Shown one piece after another: positions 6,878 through 16,251 of a stretch of 58,121 nt of DNA. The notes beneath the pieces are model-generated. The model saw only the letters and a list, made by a program, of their open reading frames with translations, ran no database searches and was not told the DNA's origin. Every line of letters starts with the position of its first letter. Position 1 is the first letter of the stretch. The stretch covers positions 1-58,121 of the forward strand of contig CAYYJF010000006.1 of assembly GCA_964472175.1 (NCBI GenBank), read 5' to 3'. Source of the DNA: UBA8389 sp964472175. Its GTDB lineage: Bacteria; Bacteroidota; Bacteroidia; Bacteroidales; UBA1402. Both the position numbers and the translations under genes were made by a program.

Positions 6878-7760
6878 TCAGTTTTTAAAATTTTGGATGG
6901 TTTTGGCGACGGAGGCCTTCATTTCATCCGATGTGGGGTTGAGATCTTCGGTTGAAAAGTTGCCATGTTCGGGATCGATTCTTTGGTACACCATGTCATA
7001 CAGGTTGAAGATGATGTCCAGACTCAATTGGCCTTCGGGTTCGAGCTGGTCGTGTATTTTGTCGATGGTTTCTAGGGTTTGCGCTCTGTAGGTGCCGGCC
7101 AAATCATAATAGCTGCGTATCATTTTCCGAAATCCGGGATGAATGTCTTTGCCCGTAGCCATTTCCTGCAAGGCGTTTTGGTCCAATCCGTTGGACGCCA
7201 AAAGGTCGTCTGCAAAATAGTTCAAATGGTTGTGTCTGTCTTTTTGAAAATCACGGATGATGTGAACCAAATAGCTGAAGATTGCACAGGAGGAAGCGAC
7301 TTGTTTGACGTCAAAGGTGGGTGGCGCAAACCCGTTTGCTGTTTTTTTTAAACCTGCCAGGTGAACAAAGATGGCAGCGGGTGCAACGGAGGCTCCTTCG
7401 GCATAGGTCAGAAAATCCCGGACTGTTTTGAAGCCATCGTGTTTGATGTCGTACAACATGGAATGTGCAAAGGCTTCCATCGGCCAAATGGGCAGGTGAA
7501 AACGATCAAAATAATGCGCCACTTCTTTCCCCAGGGGTGTATCGATGTTTTTGTTCCGAATGTCCTGCAACCAGGCATTGACTTTTTCTGCGTAAAGGCC
7601 TTGTTCTTTGGCCGAAAAGGTGAGGTGCTCTGTTTTGTAATTGTCAATCAAATCNNNNNNNNNNNNNNNNNNNNNNNNNNNNNNNNNNNNNNNNNNNNNN
7701 NNNNNNNNNNNNNNNNNNNNNNNNNNNNNNNNNNNNNNNNNNNNNNNNNNNNNNCTCCAT
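6878..7760 (-). CDS. crtB: Phytoene/squalene synthase family protein, interrupted by a scaffold gap
   Basis: 258 residues follow the gap. YAEGASVAPAAIFVHL and the Asp-rich motif IRDFQKDRHNHL identify the trans-isoprenyl head-to-head synthase family (phytoene or squalene synthase). The N-terminal region with the first DxxxD motif is missing, presumably in the gap. Start is uncertain: ATG 7760 or TTG 7780, both just before the gap. Family members have roughly 50 more residues here than 100 bp can code for, so the gap is probably larger than drawn. It directly follows crtI on the same strand, which favours phytoene synthase and carotenoid synthesis over squalene. Confidence 0.8.
7655..7754. other. 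Scaffold gap of 100 N in crtB
   Basis: Exactly 100 undetermined bases, a placeholder length. The N-terminus of crtB is lost here. The reading frame across the gap carries no information. Confidence 0.95.
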
Positions 7761-7780
7761 TCTCTTTTCAAAAGATTCAA

Positions 7781-9280
7781 TTAGCTGTTGCATGGAGGGC
7801 AATGGTCTTTAAGGATGCGTTCGGAGGTTAATTTGGCAGAAAGTAACACCAGGGGAACGCCGCAGCCCGGATGTGTGCTTCCACCGGTAAAGTACATGTT
7901 GTCAATCAATTGGTGCTTGTTGTGTGGCCTGAAATATCCCATTTGAAGGATGCTGTGGTTGATGCTTCCAAAAATGGCACCTTTTGATACATTAAAAGCT
8001 TTTTCCCAGGTTCTGGGGGTGCTGTTTAATTCAAATTTGATGTGTTCGTCTATGTGCTCAAAACCTTCGGCTTTCAACCTTTTTAGAATAGAGGTTCTGG
8101 CTAGCTGCTTATACATATTCCATTCTTCCCGATTCTTGGGGGAGAGATGTCCGGTGGGAACGACCACAGAAATGGTGTCCTGTCCTGCTGGTGCGGTTTC
8201 CGGGTCGAGGGCTGTGGGCGCGTAAACGTAAAAGCTTGGCTCTTTTCCCATGGCATTTTCCTGAAATATGCTGTGGAGATTTTTTTCGTATTTGCTTGAG
8301 AAAAACACATTGTGGTGGCCAAAACCTGCATACTTTTGATTCAAGCCCCAATGAAAAACGATGGCTGAACAGGCGTATTCTTTATGCTGGAGTTTTTGTG
8401 TGACAAAGGAATCCTGCAACAAGGATTCGTACACATAGGGCAAATCGGCATTGGCAACCAGTAAGTCGCAATCCAATTGACTTCCGTCTTCAAAGGCAAT
8501 TCCTTTGACATGATAATTTTTTCTGATGATGCTGGAAACGGGTTTGTTGTATTGGATTTCGACCCCGTGTTCGATGGCTTTTTTTTCTAACAGGGAAACG
8601 ATGGCAAACATGCCGCCTTTGGGTACCAGACTTCCTTCCGACAATTCTGCTGCAGGAAGCATGGAAAACAATGCGGGTGCGGTGAGTGGATTTTGGCCAA
8701 CGTAGATGTTTTGAAAAGTAAAGGCAGTTTGCAAGTGTTTGTCTTTGAAAAAACGCTTGATGTACCGTTGATGTGGCACGTGCGTTTTTAATTTGAACAA
8801 CAAGGCCATGTTTGAAAAATTGATGAACTGAGCCCAGTTGGTAAAATTTCTACCCAACAAACGCGCGTAGGCTTTCTTGAAAAGGGTGTATCCTTTTTTG
8901 ATATAGATGTCGGCCTTTTCATAACTTCCAGGCTCGATCGACTCCAATTGGCTTTTCATGGCTGCGACATCGGTGGTAAAGTCCAATTGGATTCCGTCGG
9001 CAAAGAACATTTTGTATAAGTTGGTCAAAGGAGTGGAGGGTAAGTCTTTTTCCAGGTCTAACTCCAGGTATTCAAAGACATCTTTATAGATGCTTGGCAT
9101 TAAAAAAATGGAGGCTCCCAAATCAAAACGATGACCCTCATGAATCAATTGGCCACACCTTCCACCAGGATGGCTGTTTTTTTCCACGATGACTACCTGA
9201 AAGCCTTTTTTTGCCAATGCAAGTGCGGTTGCTAATCCGGCAACACCTGCGCCAATGATGCATACTTTATTTCCTTTCAT
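7781..9280 (-). CDS. crtI: Phytoene desaturase (CrtI family)
   Basis: 499 residues from ATG 9280. The N-terminal FAD-binding motif is CIIGAGVAGLATALALAKKG, followed by EKNSHPGGRCGQL. The C-terminal signature GGSTHPGCGVPLVLLSAKL is the CrtI family carotenoid-binding/FAD segment. It introduces double bonds into phytoene to give lycopene-type carotenoids. An upstream TTG (9292) is possible but unnecessary. The TAA at 7783-7781 is followed within about 20 bp by crtB, so the two form an operon. No cyclase, hydroxylase or light-responsive regulator lies nearby, so the final pigment cannot be told. A palindrome at 9339-9355 lies upstream. Confidence 0.9.
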   Translation of the reverse strand: MKGNKVCIIGAGVAGLATALALAKKGFQVVIVEKNSHPGGRCGQLIHEGHRFDLGASIFLMPSIYKDVFEYLELDLEKDLPSTPLTNLYKMFFADGIQLDFTTDVAAMKSQLESIEPGSYEKADIYIKKGYTLFKKAYARLLGRNFTNWAQFINFSNMALLFKLKTHVPHQRYIKRFFKDKHLQTAFTFQNIYVGQNPLTAPALFSMLPAAELSEGSLVPKGGMFAIVSLLEKKAIEHGVEIQYNKPVSSIIRKNYHVKGIAFEDGSQLDCDLLVANADLPYVYESLLQDSFVTQKLQHKEYACSAIVFHWGLNQKYAGFGHHNVFFSSKYEKNLHSIFQENAMGKEPSFYVYAPTALDPETAPAGQDTISVVVPTGHLSPKNREEWNMYKQLARTSILKRLKAEGFEHIDEHIKFELNSTPRTWEKAFNVSKGAIFGSINHSILQMGYFRPHNKHQLIDNMYFTGGSTHPGCGVPLVLLSAKLTSERILKDHCPPCNS

Positions 9281-9338
9281 GTTGATATTCAAGTCGTTGT
9301 GTCTGTGTTTGTGTGTTTTGTCGCGTGAAAATCGCGTA

Positions 9339-9355
9339 TATATTCAACGAATATA
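9339..9355. promoter_or_regulatory. 17-bp palindrome upstream of crtI, candidate operator
   Basis: TATATTCAACGAATATA is a perfect inverted repeat (7 bp arms, 3 bp centre), 58 bp upstream of the crtI ATG. On the minus strand it contains TATATTCG, one mismatch from the -7 consensus, so a protein bound here would cover the promoter. Confidence 0.4.
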
Positions 9356-9376
9356 AAGATTATAAATAAAATGACA

Positions 9377-10288
9377 TTATGTATAGATTAATTTTTGTGA
9401 TTGAAGTGCCTTTTCTTCGTCAAATCGGTAGGCAACCAGGTTGCCATTTCTGGCAACGCTGTAATCCAGACAGCAGATGTTGCTGCGGTCAATCATGGGT
9501 TTGTGTTTCAGCCAATAATGTCCGAAAAAGACGGGTATTTCGTTTTCCTGGTAATAACAGGTGCTTTTGAGTTGGCTTTGATCGACCAATCGATGGGGCA
9601 GGTAATCCAGATTTTCGATGCTCAATGTTTTGTAATCGGAAACGCAGGGGTCTATCCACCATTTGATGCGGATTTCTTTGCGAACGGTTCCTTCCTTGTC
9701 GGTGAAAGTGAGTCCGTCGGGTAGGGGAATGGATCTGCCTTTCAGTATGTTATCGACTGCCAGATATAATTTATTGCCTTTTTTGGCCGATTCATGAAGC
9801 AATTCGTCGTTCAGCTTGTTGTCTTTCAAACGGTGTTTCAGGTAATGGATGAAAGTGGCATCCCAGGTTGCATGCACGGCTCTGAATGTGTCTGTTTCGA
9901 AAAACAAAGGCAGGGTTTTGAACCACTCGAGAAAATCTTCGTATTCTTCCTGGCGGTTGTGGAATTGTCTGAGTGTTTCGTAGTGCTGTATGATGTTGCG
10001 AATCAGGTGCTTGCGTAAATGTCCGCCTTCGTATTCCTGAACATGAAAGCACAGGGCGTTGTATTCGTGATTGCCCAGTAAAGCGATGGCTGAACCGTTG
10101 TCACACATATTCCGCACCAGATGAAGGGTTTCCCGAATGGAAGGCCCTCTGTCAATGTAATCGCCCAAAAACAAGACTTTTCTTTCCGGATGTTCGTAGG
10201 TCCCGTCAATTTTTCGGTATCCCAGCTTCTGAAGCAAGCTTTTTAATTTGTCGTTGTGACCGTGAATATCCCCAATGATGTCGTACAT
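9377..10288 (-). CDS. Calcineurin-like metallophosphatase (diadenosine tetraphosphatase/PrpE-like)
   Basis: 303 residues. The PPP-family motifs appear in order: GDIHGH (residues 6-11), GDYIDRGP, GNHEYN, and a late GHYW. This is a Ser/Thr phosphatase-like fold close to ApaH/PrpE; plausible substrates are dinucleoside polyphosphates or phosphoproteins. It starts 1 bp after the recQ stop, so it is translated with recQ as the last gene of the recJ-recQ group. Motifs are complete and nothing suggests inactivity. The exact substrate cannot be read from the sequence. Confidence 0.82.
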   Translation of the reverse strand: MYDIIGDIHGHNDKLKSLLQKLGYRKIDGTYEHPERKVLFLGDYIDRGPSIRETLHLVRNMCDNGSAIALLGNHEYNALCFHVQEYEGGHLRKHLIRNIIQHYETLRQFHNRQEEYEDFLEWFKTLPLFFETDTFRAVHATWDATFIHYLKHRLKDNKLNDELLHESAKKGNKLYLAVDNILKGRSIPLPDGLTFTDKEGTVRKEIRIKWWIDPCVSDYKTLSIENLDYLPHRLVDQSQLKSTCYYQENEIPVFFGHYWLKHKPMIDRSNICCLDYSVARNGNLVAYRFDEEKALQSQKLIYT

Positions 10289-10289
10289 A

Positions 10290-12194
10290 TCATGATTGAT
10301 TCAAGTGTAACAAGTCGTTATGCAATACAAGTATCCCTCTGTCCAGTTGAAATCGAATCACTTGAAGTGCTTTTTCTGAGTCGGCGTCGTTGCTGTCAAC
10401 CAATGCTCTGATGGTCTGCGGTTGTTCGCTTAAAATTTTAACGATCTGTTCCCAAATGTGTTCGAATTCATATTTTTTAAGCCCTGAAGCCGTTTTTTGC
10501 AAACAGACATCACATTTTCCGCAGGCATGGACGTTTTTTTGTCCAAAATAGGTTAAGAGTGAAACCGAACGGCAGGTTTGGGTGGCTTCTGCATAATGCA
10601 GCATGGATTCCATCCTTTTCTGAAACCTTTCCTTGCGGTCTTCATAGACACTTTTCTCGATGCGAATGCGGTCTCTGGATTCTCTGTTGAGCTGATAGAT
10701 GAGGTAGGGCGACTTCTTTCTGGGGATGTAGTGGATGATGCCATTTCTGCTTAGATACAGCAATCGGTCATACACTTCTTTGGCAGTGGTCTGCAACCTT
10801 TTTGCCAGTGTTTCTTCCTGAATGGGGGTAAAGTCGGAAAACAAACCGGTGTAGGAACGCAAGAGGATTTGCAATAACTCATCTGTGAGTTTGTCTCCAA
10901 CATGCTGGTGGTACAAATCTTCTCTTTTAATCGTGAAACAAACCCTTGAGGGATTGTCGATTTCTTCTGTTAATTGCACATATCCTGCTTGTTCCAGTAT
11001 TTTTAAACCGTGATAGGCTTGAAGGAAATTGTAGTGGAATTTGGTGCAAAAATCCATCAAATCGAAGGCGAACATTTGCTCCATGCCTCCTCCTTCCGGA
11101 ACTTGAAAATAATGCGCAAGGGATACATAGATGTCGCGTATGAGTTCTTTGTTTGGAAAACTGTCGGACAGTCTTTTTTTGAGTTTCTTGACATCGGATG
11201 TGTGAAAAAGCAGTACGGCATACGCACGTTTTTCATCTCTTCCGGCCCTTCCGGCTTCTTGAAAATAGGCTTCGGGCGAATCCGGCAAATCCATATGGAT
11301 GACCAAGCGTACATCCGGCTTGTCTATGCCCATTCCGAAGGCGTTTGTGGCAACAATGACCCTGCATGCTCCCGTTTTCCAAAGCTTTTGTTTGCGGTCT
11401 TTTTGCTCGTGGCTCAATCCGGCATGAAAAAAATCTGCGCTGATGCCATTCTTATTCAAATGATCTGAAACGTTCTTGGTGTTTTTCCTATTTCGTACAT
11501 AAACAATGGCGCTTCCCGGGGTTTTTTGCAGGATTTGCAACAGCATGTGTTCTTTGTCTTCAGCCTCCCTGACTACATAGGTTACATTGGGTCTTTCGAA
11601 GCTTTTTTTAAATACGTTGGGTGCTTTGAATGCCAGTTTGCTTTGGATGTCTTCGACTACTTCGGGGGTGGCTGTTGCTGTCAAAGCCAGGATGGGCACT
11701 TCGGGTAGGTGAATGCGTATGTCGGAAATGTTTAGATAGGATGGTCTGAAATCGTATCCCCATTGAGAGATGCAGTGTGACTCGTCAATGGCTATCAGGT
11801 GGATGTTCAGATAGGGCAATCGGCTGATAAACAGCTCTGTGGATAATCTTTCCGGCGATACGTACAAAAATTTGTATTCGCCGTAGATGCAGTTGTCCAG
11901 CGCGATGATGATTTCTTCTCTGGACATGCCTGAAAAGATGGCGGTTGCTTTGATGCCTTTGTCCTGTAGATTTTCTACCTGGTCTTTCATCAAGGCAATC
12001 AGGGGTGTAACCACCAGACACAGACCGGGTTTTGCCATTCCCGGTACTTGGAAAGTGATGGATTTTCCTCCGCCTGTGGGCATCAATGCCAAGGTGTCTT
12101 TGCCTGAACAAATCGATTCAATGATTTCCAATTGAAGCGGTCTGAATTCGGAATAACCCCAGTATGTCTTCAATATGTCGTGATACATGCTCAT
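10290..12194 (-). CDS. recQ: ATP-dependent DNA helicase RecQ
   Basis: 634 residues. Helicase domain 1 has Walker A MPTGGGKS (K44) and the DExH box IDESHCISQWGYDFRPSY. Domain 2 has YFQEAGRAGRDEKRAYA. The RQC region carries four zinc-binding cysteines (CRS...ACGKCDVC) followed by a winged-helix-like tail. No HRDC domain is apparent, so it belongs to the shorter RecQ class. It unwinds DNA 3'-5' in recombination and fork repair. ATG 12194 is followed by a second Met at 12188 that could also start. It lies 53 bp after recJ, its usual partner in the RecFOR pathway, and 1 bp before the phosphatase gene. Confidence 0.95.
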   Translation of the reverse strand: MSMYHDILKTYWGYSEFRPLQLEIIESICSGKDTLALMPTGGGKSITFQVPGMAKPGLCLVVTPLIALMKDQVENLQDKGIKATAIFSGMSREEIIIALDNCIYGEYKFLYVSPERLSTELFISRLPYLNIHLIAIDESHCISQWGYDFRPSYLNISDIRIHLPEVPILALTATATPEVVEDIQSKLAFKAPNVFKKSFERPNVTYVVREAEDKEHMLLQILQKTPGSAIVYVRNRKNTKNVSDHLNKNGISADFFHAGLSHEQKDRKQKLWKTGACRVIVATNAFGMGIDKPDVRLVIHMDLPDSPEAYFQEAGRAGRDEKRAYAVLLFHTSDVKKLKKRLSDSFPNKELIRDIYVSLAHYFQVPEGGGMEQMFAFDLMDFCTKFHYNFLQAYHGLKILEQAGYVQLTEEIDNPSRVCFTIKREDLYHQHVGDKLTDELLQILLRSYTGLFSDFTPIQEETLAKRLQTTAKEVYDRLLYLSRNGIIHYIPRKKSPYLIYQLNRESRDRIRIEKSVYEDRKERFQKRMESMLHYAEATQTCRSVSLLTYFGQKNVHACGKCDVCLQKTASGLKKYEFEHIWEQIVKILSEQPQTIRALVDSNDADSEKALQVIRFQLDRGILVLHNDLLHLNQS

Positions 12195-12247
12195 CGGTAC
12201 CCCATGTTATAATTCGATACCATTCGAGGGAAATAAATATCCTTCAA

Positions 12248-13972
12248 TCAATCCAAAGAGTTGTGTATTTCTTTGATTAACAGTTGAATGTAATTTCCGC
12301 CGTTGTAGTTGTTTTCCTCAATCGTATAGGCAATGTCAAACGGATTTCGGCTTTTGATGGCATTGATGTGTTCACTTTGGCAAAAGCCTATGCCATTCAT
12401 CACATTTTGTGACTGTGAATCCATCAACTCCAGTTTTAGGTGGTTGGATTCTCTGCCAAACAATCGACTTGTGCCAAAATCAGTGACATTTCGGGTGACA
12501 AACATCGGTTTGTTGTTTTCTGGCCCAAATGGATTGAATCTTTTTAAATCCCGCACAAATCTGGCATTGATGTCCTGAAAGGAGATCTCGGCATCCACTT
12601 CAATGGTGGGAATCATTTGTTCAGGCAATATGTTATTGGCTACATAATCTTCAAACCGCTTCTGGAAGATGGGGACATTTTCTTCTTTCATGGAAAGTCC
12701 TGCTGCATAGGTATGTCCACCGAAGTTCTCCAATAAATCGCGACAATGGTCGATGGCTTTGTAGATGTCAAATCCGGGAACGGAACGTGCAGATCCTGTT
12801 GCCAACGTGTCGGTTCTTGTCAGCACAATGGCTGGTCTGTTGTATTCTTCTGTCAATCGGGATGCGACAATGCCAATGACGCCTTTGTGCCAATCGGGAT
12901 TGTAGACAATGATTGCTTTTTTATCGGCCAAATCATGACAGGATTGCAAAATGCAATTGGCTTCAACCGTCATGTTTTTGTCCATTTCTTTTCGGGTCTG
13001 GTTGTATTGGTTGATTTCCTCGCTTTTTTTGCGGGCGACAGCCAGGTCTTTGGTGATGAGCAGTTCGACCGATTCGTTTCCGGATTGTATGCGTCCTGAG
13101 GCATTCAGTCTTGGGCCGATTTTGAATACAATATCGCTCATGGTGATTTCTTTGCCTGTTAGATTGCACGAATCAATGATGCTTTTCAATCCGACACAGG
13201 GGTTTGAATTGAGCATTTTGAGTCCGTGATAGGCTAAGATTCGGTTTTCACCCGTGAGTGGAACGATGTCCGAGGCAATACTGACGGCAACCAGGTCGAG
13301 TTGGGTAATCAATTCGTTGAAATTGATTTTATTGAATTGTGCAAAACCTTGCATGAATTTAAATCCGACACCACAACCGGATAATTGGTTGTAGGGATAG
13401 GTGTTGTCGATTCTTTTGGCATCCAGAACGGCCACTGCATCCGGCAATTTGTCGTCCGGTACATGGTGGTCGCAGATGATGAAATCGATGCCTTTGGCTT
13501 TTGCATATTCAATTTTCTCAACGGCCTTGATTCCACAGTCTAAAGCGATGATTAACCGGATGCCTTCTTTCTCTGCGAAGTCTATACTTTTGTAAGAGAT
13601 ACCATACCCTTCGCCATACCTGTCCGGAATGTAGGAGGTGATGTTGGTGGTGTATGTCAACAAAAATTTATACACCAATGCAACGGCTGTTGTTCCATCT
13701 ACATCGTAGTCACCATAAACCATGATGCTTTCGTTTGCGCTTAAAGCGGCATTCAAACGATGTACAGCTTTATCCATATCCCGCATGAGGAATGGATCGT
13801 GTAGTTCTTCTAATTTCGGATGAAAAAAGCTTTTACCCTTTTCGGGCGTGTCTATACCCCTCTGAATCAGTAGTTGAGCCAAGATTGGGCTGATGCCAAG
13901 GTCTTTGGCAAGATTTTCCTTGAGGGCTGTCTGTTCGGGTGTTAGGGTTAGACAATTCCATTTGTTAATCAT
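12248..13972 (-). CDS. recJ: Single-stranded-DNA-specific exonuclease RecJ
   Basis: 574 residues. DHH phosphoesterase motifs VYGDYDVDGTTAVAL and FIICDHHVPDD give the metal centre. The DHHA1 domain has the GFGGH-type motif in NFGGHTYAAGLS, and the C-terminal part fits the OB domain (PFGPENNKPMFVT). It degrades single-stranded DNA 5'-3'. It is first in a minus-strand group with recQ. The 242 bp upstream, shared with the divergent tsaC, contain a small GGCAG/CTGCC hairpin (14029-14045) and no obvious TAnnTTTG element for recJ. Confidence 0.95.
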   Translation of the reverse strand: MINKWNCLTLTPEQTALKENLAKDLGISPILAQLLIQRGIDTPEKGKSFFHPKLEELHDPFLMRDMDKAVHRLNAALSANESIMVYGDYDVDGTTAVALVYKFLLTYTTNITSYIPDRYGEGYGISYKSIDFAEKEGIRLIIALDCGIKAVEKIEYAKAKGIDFIICDHHVPDDKLPDAVAVLDAKRIDNTYPYNQLSGCGVGFKFMQGFAQFNKINFNELITQLDLVAVSIASDIVPLTGENRILAYHGLKMLNSNPCVGLKSIIDSCNLTGKEITMSDIVFKIGPRLNASGRIQSGNESVELLITKDLAVARKKSEEINQYNQTRKEMDKNMTVEANCILQSCHDLADKKAIIVYNPDWHKGVIGIVASRLTEEYNRPAIVLTRTDTLATGSARSVPGFDIYKAIDHCRDLLENFGGHTYAAGLSMKEENVPIFQKRFEDYVANNILPEQMIPTIEVDAEISFQDINARFVRDLKRFNPFGPENNKPMFVTRNVTDFGTSRLFGRESNHLKLELMDSQSQNVMNGIGFCQSEHINAIKSRNPFDIAYTIEENNYNGGNYIQLLIKEIHNSLD

Positions 13973-14185
13973 TAATATATATCTATTTTTTTTCTTTCAT
14001 AGCAGGGGGACACGTGGTCCGAATACCTGGCAGTCGTATGCTGCCGATGTGTTTTTCGCTTCACACAAGAGTTTGTAAAGGTAATATTTTTTCTGGATAT
14101 GAAGAGTTGTACGTTTTGAAACTTTAAGATTATATTCATAAAGTGTTGAAAAACAAGAAACTTCTTTCGTGTGTACTTTTTTTTG

Positions 14186-14193
14186 TATTTTTG
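14186..14193 (+). promoter_or_regulatory. -7 promoter element for tsaC
   Basis: TATTTTTG fits TAnnTTTG, 21 bp before ATG 14215. It lies inside the longer reading frame that opens at 14143, which supports the downstream start. Confidence 0.5.
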
Positions 14194-14214
14194 AACCAAG
14201 AATTACCAGCACGA

Positions 14215-14775
14215 ATGAACGAAGATATAAAAAAAGCGATAGAAGTTTTGAATCGGGGTGGATTGATTTTATATCCAACAGATACCGTTTGGGGAATCGG
14301 ATGTGACGCAACCAATGAAGCAGCGGTTCAAAAAGTTTTTGAACTCAAGCAGCGTGCCGATTCGAAGGCTTTGTTGGTGTTGATCGACAATCCCATGAGG
14401 TTAGAAGTGTATTTGCGCACTGTTCCCGAAATTGCCTGGGAACTCATTGATGTTGCTGACAAACCTTTGACCATCATCTATGATGAAGCCAAAAATCTGG
14501 CTGCAAATCTATTGTCAGAAGATGGCAGTGTGGGTATCCGTGTTACCCGGGAAGCTTTTTCTCAAAAGCTTTGTGAAAGATTTCGCAGGCCTATTGTGTC
14601 GACTTCGGCCAACGTGAGCGGTCAACCGACTCCTTCCTGCTTTTCTGAAATTGATCCTCTGATTGTTCAAGGAGTTGATTATGTGGTGGAATACCGTCAG
14701 GATGATCAAACAAAATCAAAACCATCTTCCATTATAAGATTGGGCAATGGTGGTCAAATTCAAGTGATAAGGTAA
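14215..14775 (+). CDS. tsaC: L-threonylcarbamoyladenylate synthase
   Basis: 186 residues, a single YrdC/Sua5 domain: LYPTDTVWGIGCDA, FELKQRADSKALLVLID, and RRPIVSTSANVSGQPTP. It makes threonylcarbamoyl-AMP from threonine, bicarbonate and ATP for the t6A37 modification of ANN-decoding tRNAs. It is the short TsaC form without the Sua5 extension. A longer frame opens at 14143, but the 24 extra residues are hydrophobic and overlap the promoter, so ATG 14215 is preferred. Its TAA shares a base with the next ATG (TAATG), indicating translational coupling to the sugar-phosphate transferase. Confidence 0.93.
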   Translation: MNEDIKKAIEVLNRGGLILYPTDTVWGIGCDATNEAAVQKVFELKQRADSKALLVLIDNPMRLEVYLRTVPEIAWELIDVADKPLTIIYDEAKNLAANLLSEDGSVGIRVTREAFSQKLCERFRRPIVSTSANVSGQPTPSCFSEIDPLIVQGVDYVVEYRQDDQTKSKPSSIIRLGNGGQIQVIR

Positions 14776-16187
14776 TGAATGACACGCGTTTGATTCGTAG
14801 ATATGTTGTTTGGGATTTGTTGTCGTCTTTTCTGGCATGGCAGGTCTTCAATGTGTTCAGGTTTCAAACATTTCGTTCTACTGTTGGTTTCGAAACTTTG
14901 TCCGGTTTTTTATTGCAGGAAAAGTTCATTTTTTTAGGTGTTTTGGTGCCCATTTTCTGGTCTTTCCTGTATTTTTTGTCCGGTTATTATACGGAGCCAC
15001 GGAAGAAAACGAATCTGGGCGATTTTATGAATGCAGCGATATTGACGCTCATTGGTGTGATCATCCTGTTTTTTCTAATTGTCATCAATGATTATCCACA
15101 GCATCCTTATTTGTATTATCAGATTGTTGGTGGCTATTTATTGATTCATTTGGTTTTAACCTCTTTGGTTCGGTATTTTCAGACCAATAAACTCCTTGTG
15201 AATCAGTCAAAAGGAAAGTATTCTGTGCCTGTTTTGATTGTTGGAACAGGAGAGAAGGCCGTTAGGCTGAGAAAGGAATTCAACCAGTATAAAAGCAGCT
15301 TTAGTTATCGGTTTGAAGGTTTTATCCGTGTGGGTGACAATCCGGTTCGGGTGGACGAGGAGGAAGTGCTCGGCGATATTCACTCGATGCCTGAAATGGT
15401 GAAAAAATACCATATTGAGGAATGTTTGTTTGCCCTGGATCACATGCGGTCGGACATGGTTCAGGAGGTGCTGCAAAGCATCTATCCTTTGAATATTCCT
15501 GCGCGTGCATTTGCCGACAGACAAGAAATTCTGGCCGGAAAAGTGTCTTTGTTTTCCTTGTTCGGCATCCCTTTGTATCATTTAACACCCAAATTGATGC
15601 CCTCCTGGCAAAGGCAGATCAAAAGATGTCTGGATGTGCTGCTGTCTGTGTTGGTGATGCTCTTGTTTTCGCCCTTGTATGCATATTTATCCTTGCGTGT
15701 AAAAACCAGTTCTTCAGGCCCTGTTTTGTATGTCCAAACCCGACTTGGGAAGCAAGGCAAACCATTCCGCATGTACAAGTTTAGAACCATGTATATGGAG
15801 GCTGAAGCCGACGGCCCCAGACTTTCTTCCAGAAATGATGAACGCATTACCCCATTTGGCCGGTTTATGCGTAAATACCGTCTGGATGAACTGCCGCAGT
15901 TCTGGAACGTACTCAAAGGGGATATGTCCATTGTCGGCCCAAGACCGGAACGTGCTTTTTTTGTAGAAAAAATCATTCAAAAATCGCCACAATATCTTTT
16001 GATTCAGCAAGTGCTCCCTGGTATTACCTCTTGGGGGATGGTAAAATTTGGATATGCGGACACGGTTGAAAAAATGCTTGAAAGGCTGGAGTATGATTTG
16101 ATGTATCTGGAAAATCAAAATTTGCTGCTGGATTTGAAGATCTTGGTTTTTACCATCAAACCATTGCTGAAGGGTAAAGGGCAGTGA
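14775..16187 (+). CDS. Polyprenyl sugar-phosphate transferase (WcaJ/WbaP type)
   Basis: 470 residues. Four N-terminal membrane helices (about residues 12-125) precede a CoA-binding-like Rossmann segment (VPVLIVGTGEKAVRLR) and a fifth helix near 285. The C-terminal catalytic domain has KFRTMY, DELPQFWNVLKGDMSIVGPRPE and PGITSWG. It transfers a sugar 1-phosphate to undecaprenyl phosphate and so starts capsule, exopolysaccharide or O-antigen synthesis. No glycosyltransferase or flippase genes lie next to it, so the polymer is unknown and the gene works away from a polysaccharide cluster. It overlaps the tsaC stop by one base. Confidence 0.9.
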   Translation: MNDTRLIRRYVVWDLLSSFLAWQVFNVFRFQTFRSTVGFETLSGFLLQEKFIFLGVLVPIFWSFLYFLSGYYTEPRKKTNLGDFMNAAILTLIGVIILFFLIVINDYPQHPYLYYQIVGGYLLIHLVLTSLVRYFQTNKLLVNQSKGKYSVPVLIVGTGEKAVRLRKEFNQYKSSFSYRFEGFIRVGDNPVRVDEEEVLGDIHSMPEMVKKYHIEECLFALDHMRSDMVQEVLQSIYPLNIPARAFADRQEILAGKVSLFSLFGIPLYHLTPKLMPSWQRQIKRCLDVLLSVLVMLLFSPLYAYLSLRVKTSSSGPVLYVQTRLGKQGKPFRMYKFRTMYMEAEADGPRLSSRNDERITPFGRFMRKYRLDELPQFWNVLKGDMSIVGPRPERAFFVEKIIQKSPQYLLIQQVLPGITSWGMVKFGYADTVEKMLERLEYDLMYLENQNLLLDLKILVFTIKPLLKGKGQ

Positions 16188-16251
16188 TGTTAGGTTTTGA
16201 CAGTTGATAAATTTCTTGTATCTTGCCCATCTTATAAAAGAGGTTGTTGAT

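Noticed and set aside
13973..14214. Possible tRNA or structured RNA between recJ and tsaC (GGCAG/CTGCC hairpin at 14029-14045)
   Set aside because: The stem is only 5 bp, there is no cloverleaf and no TTCGANTCC-type T-arm, and no known riboswitch core is recognisable.
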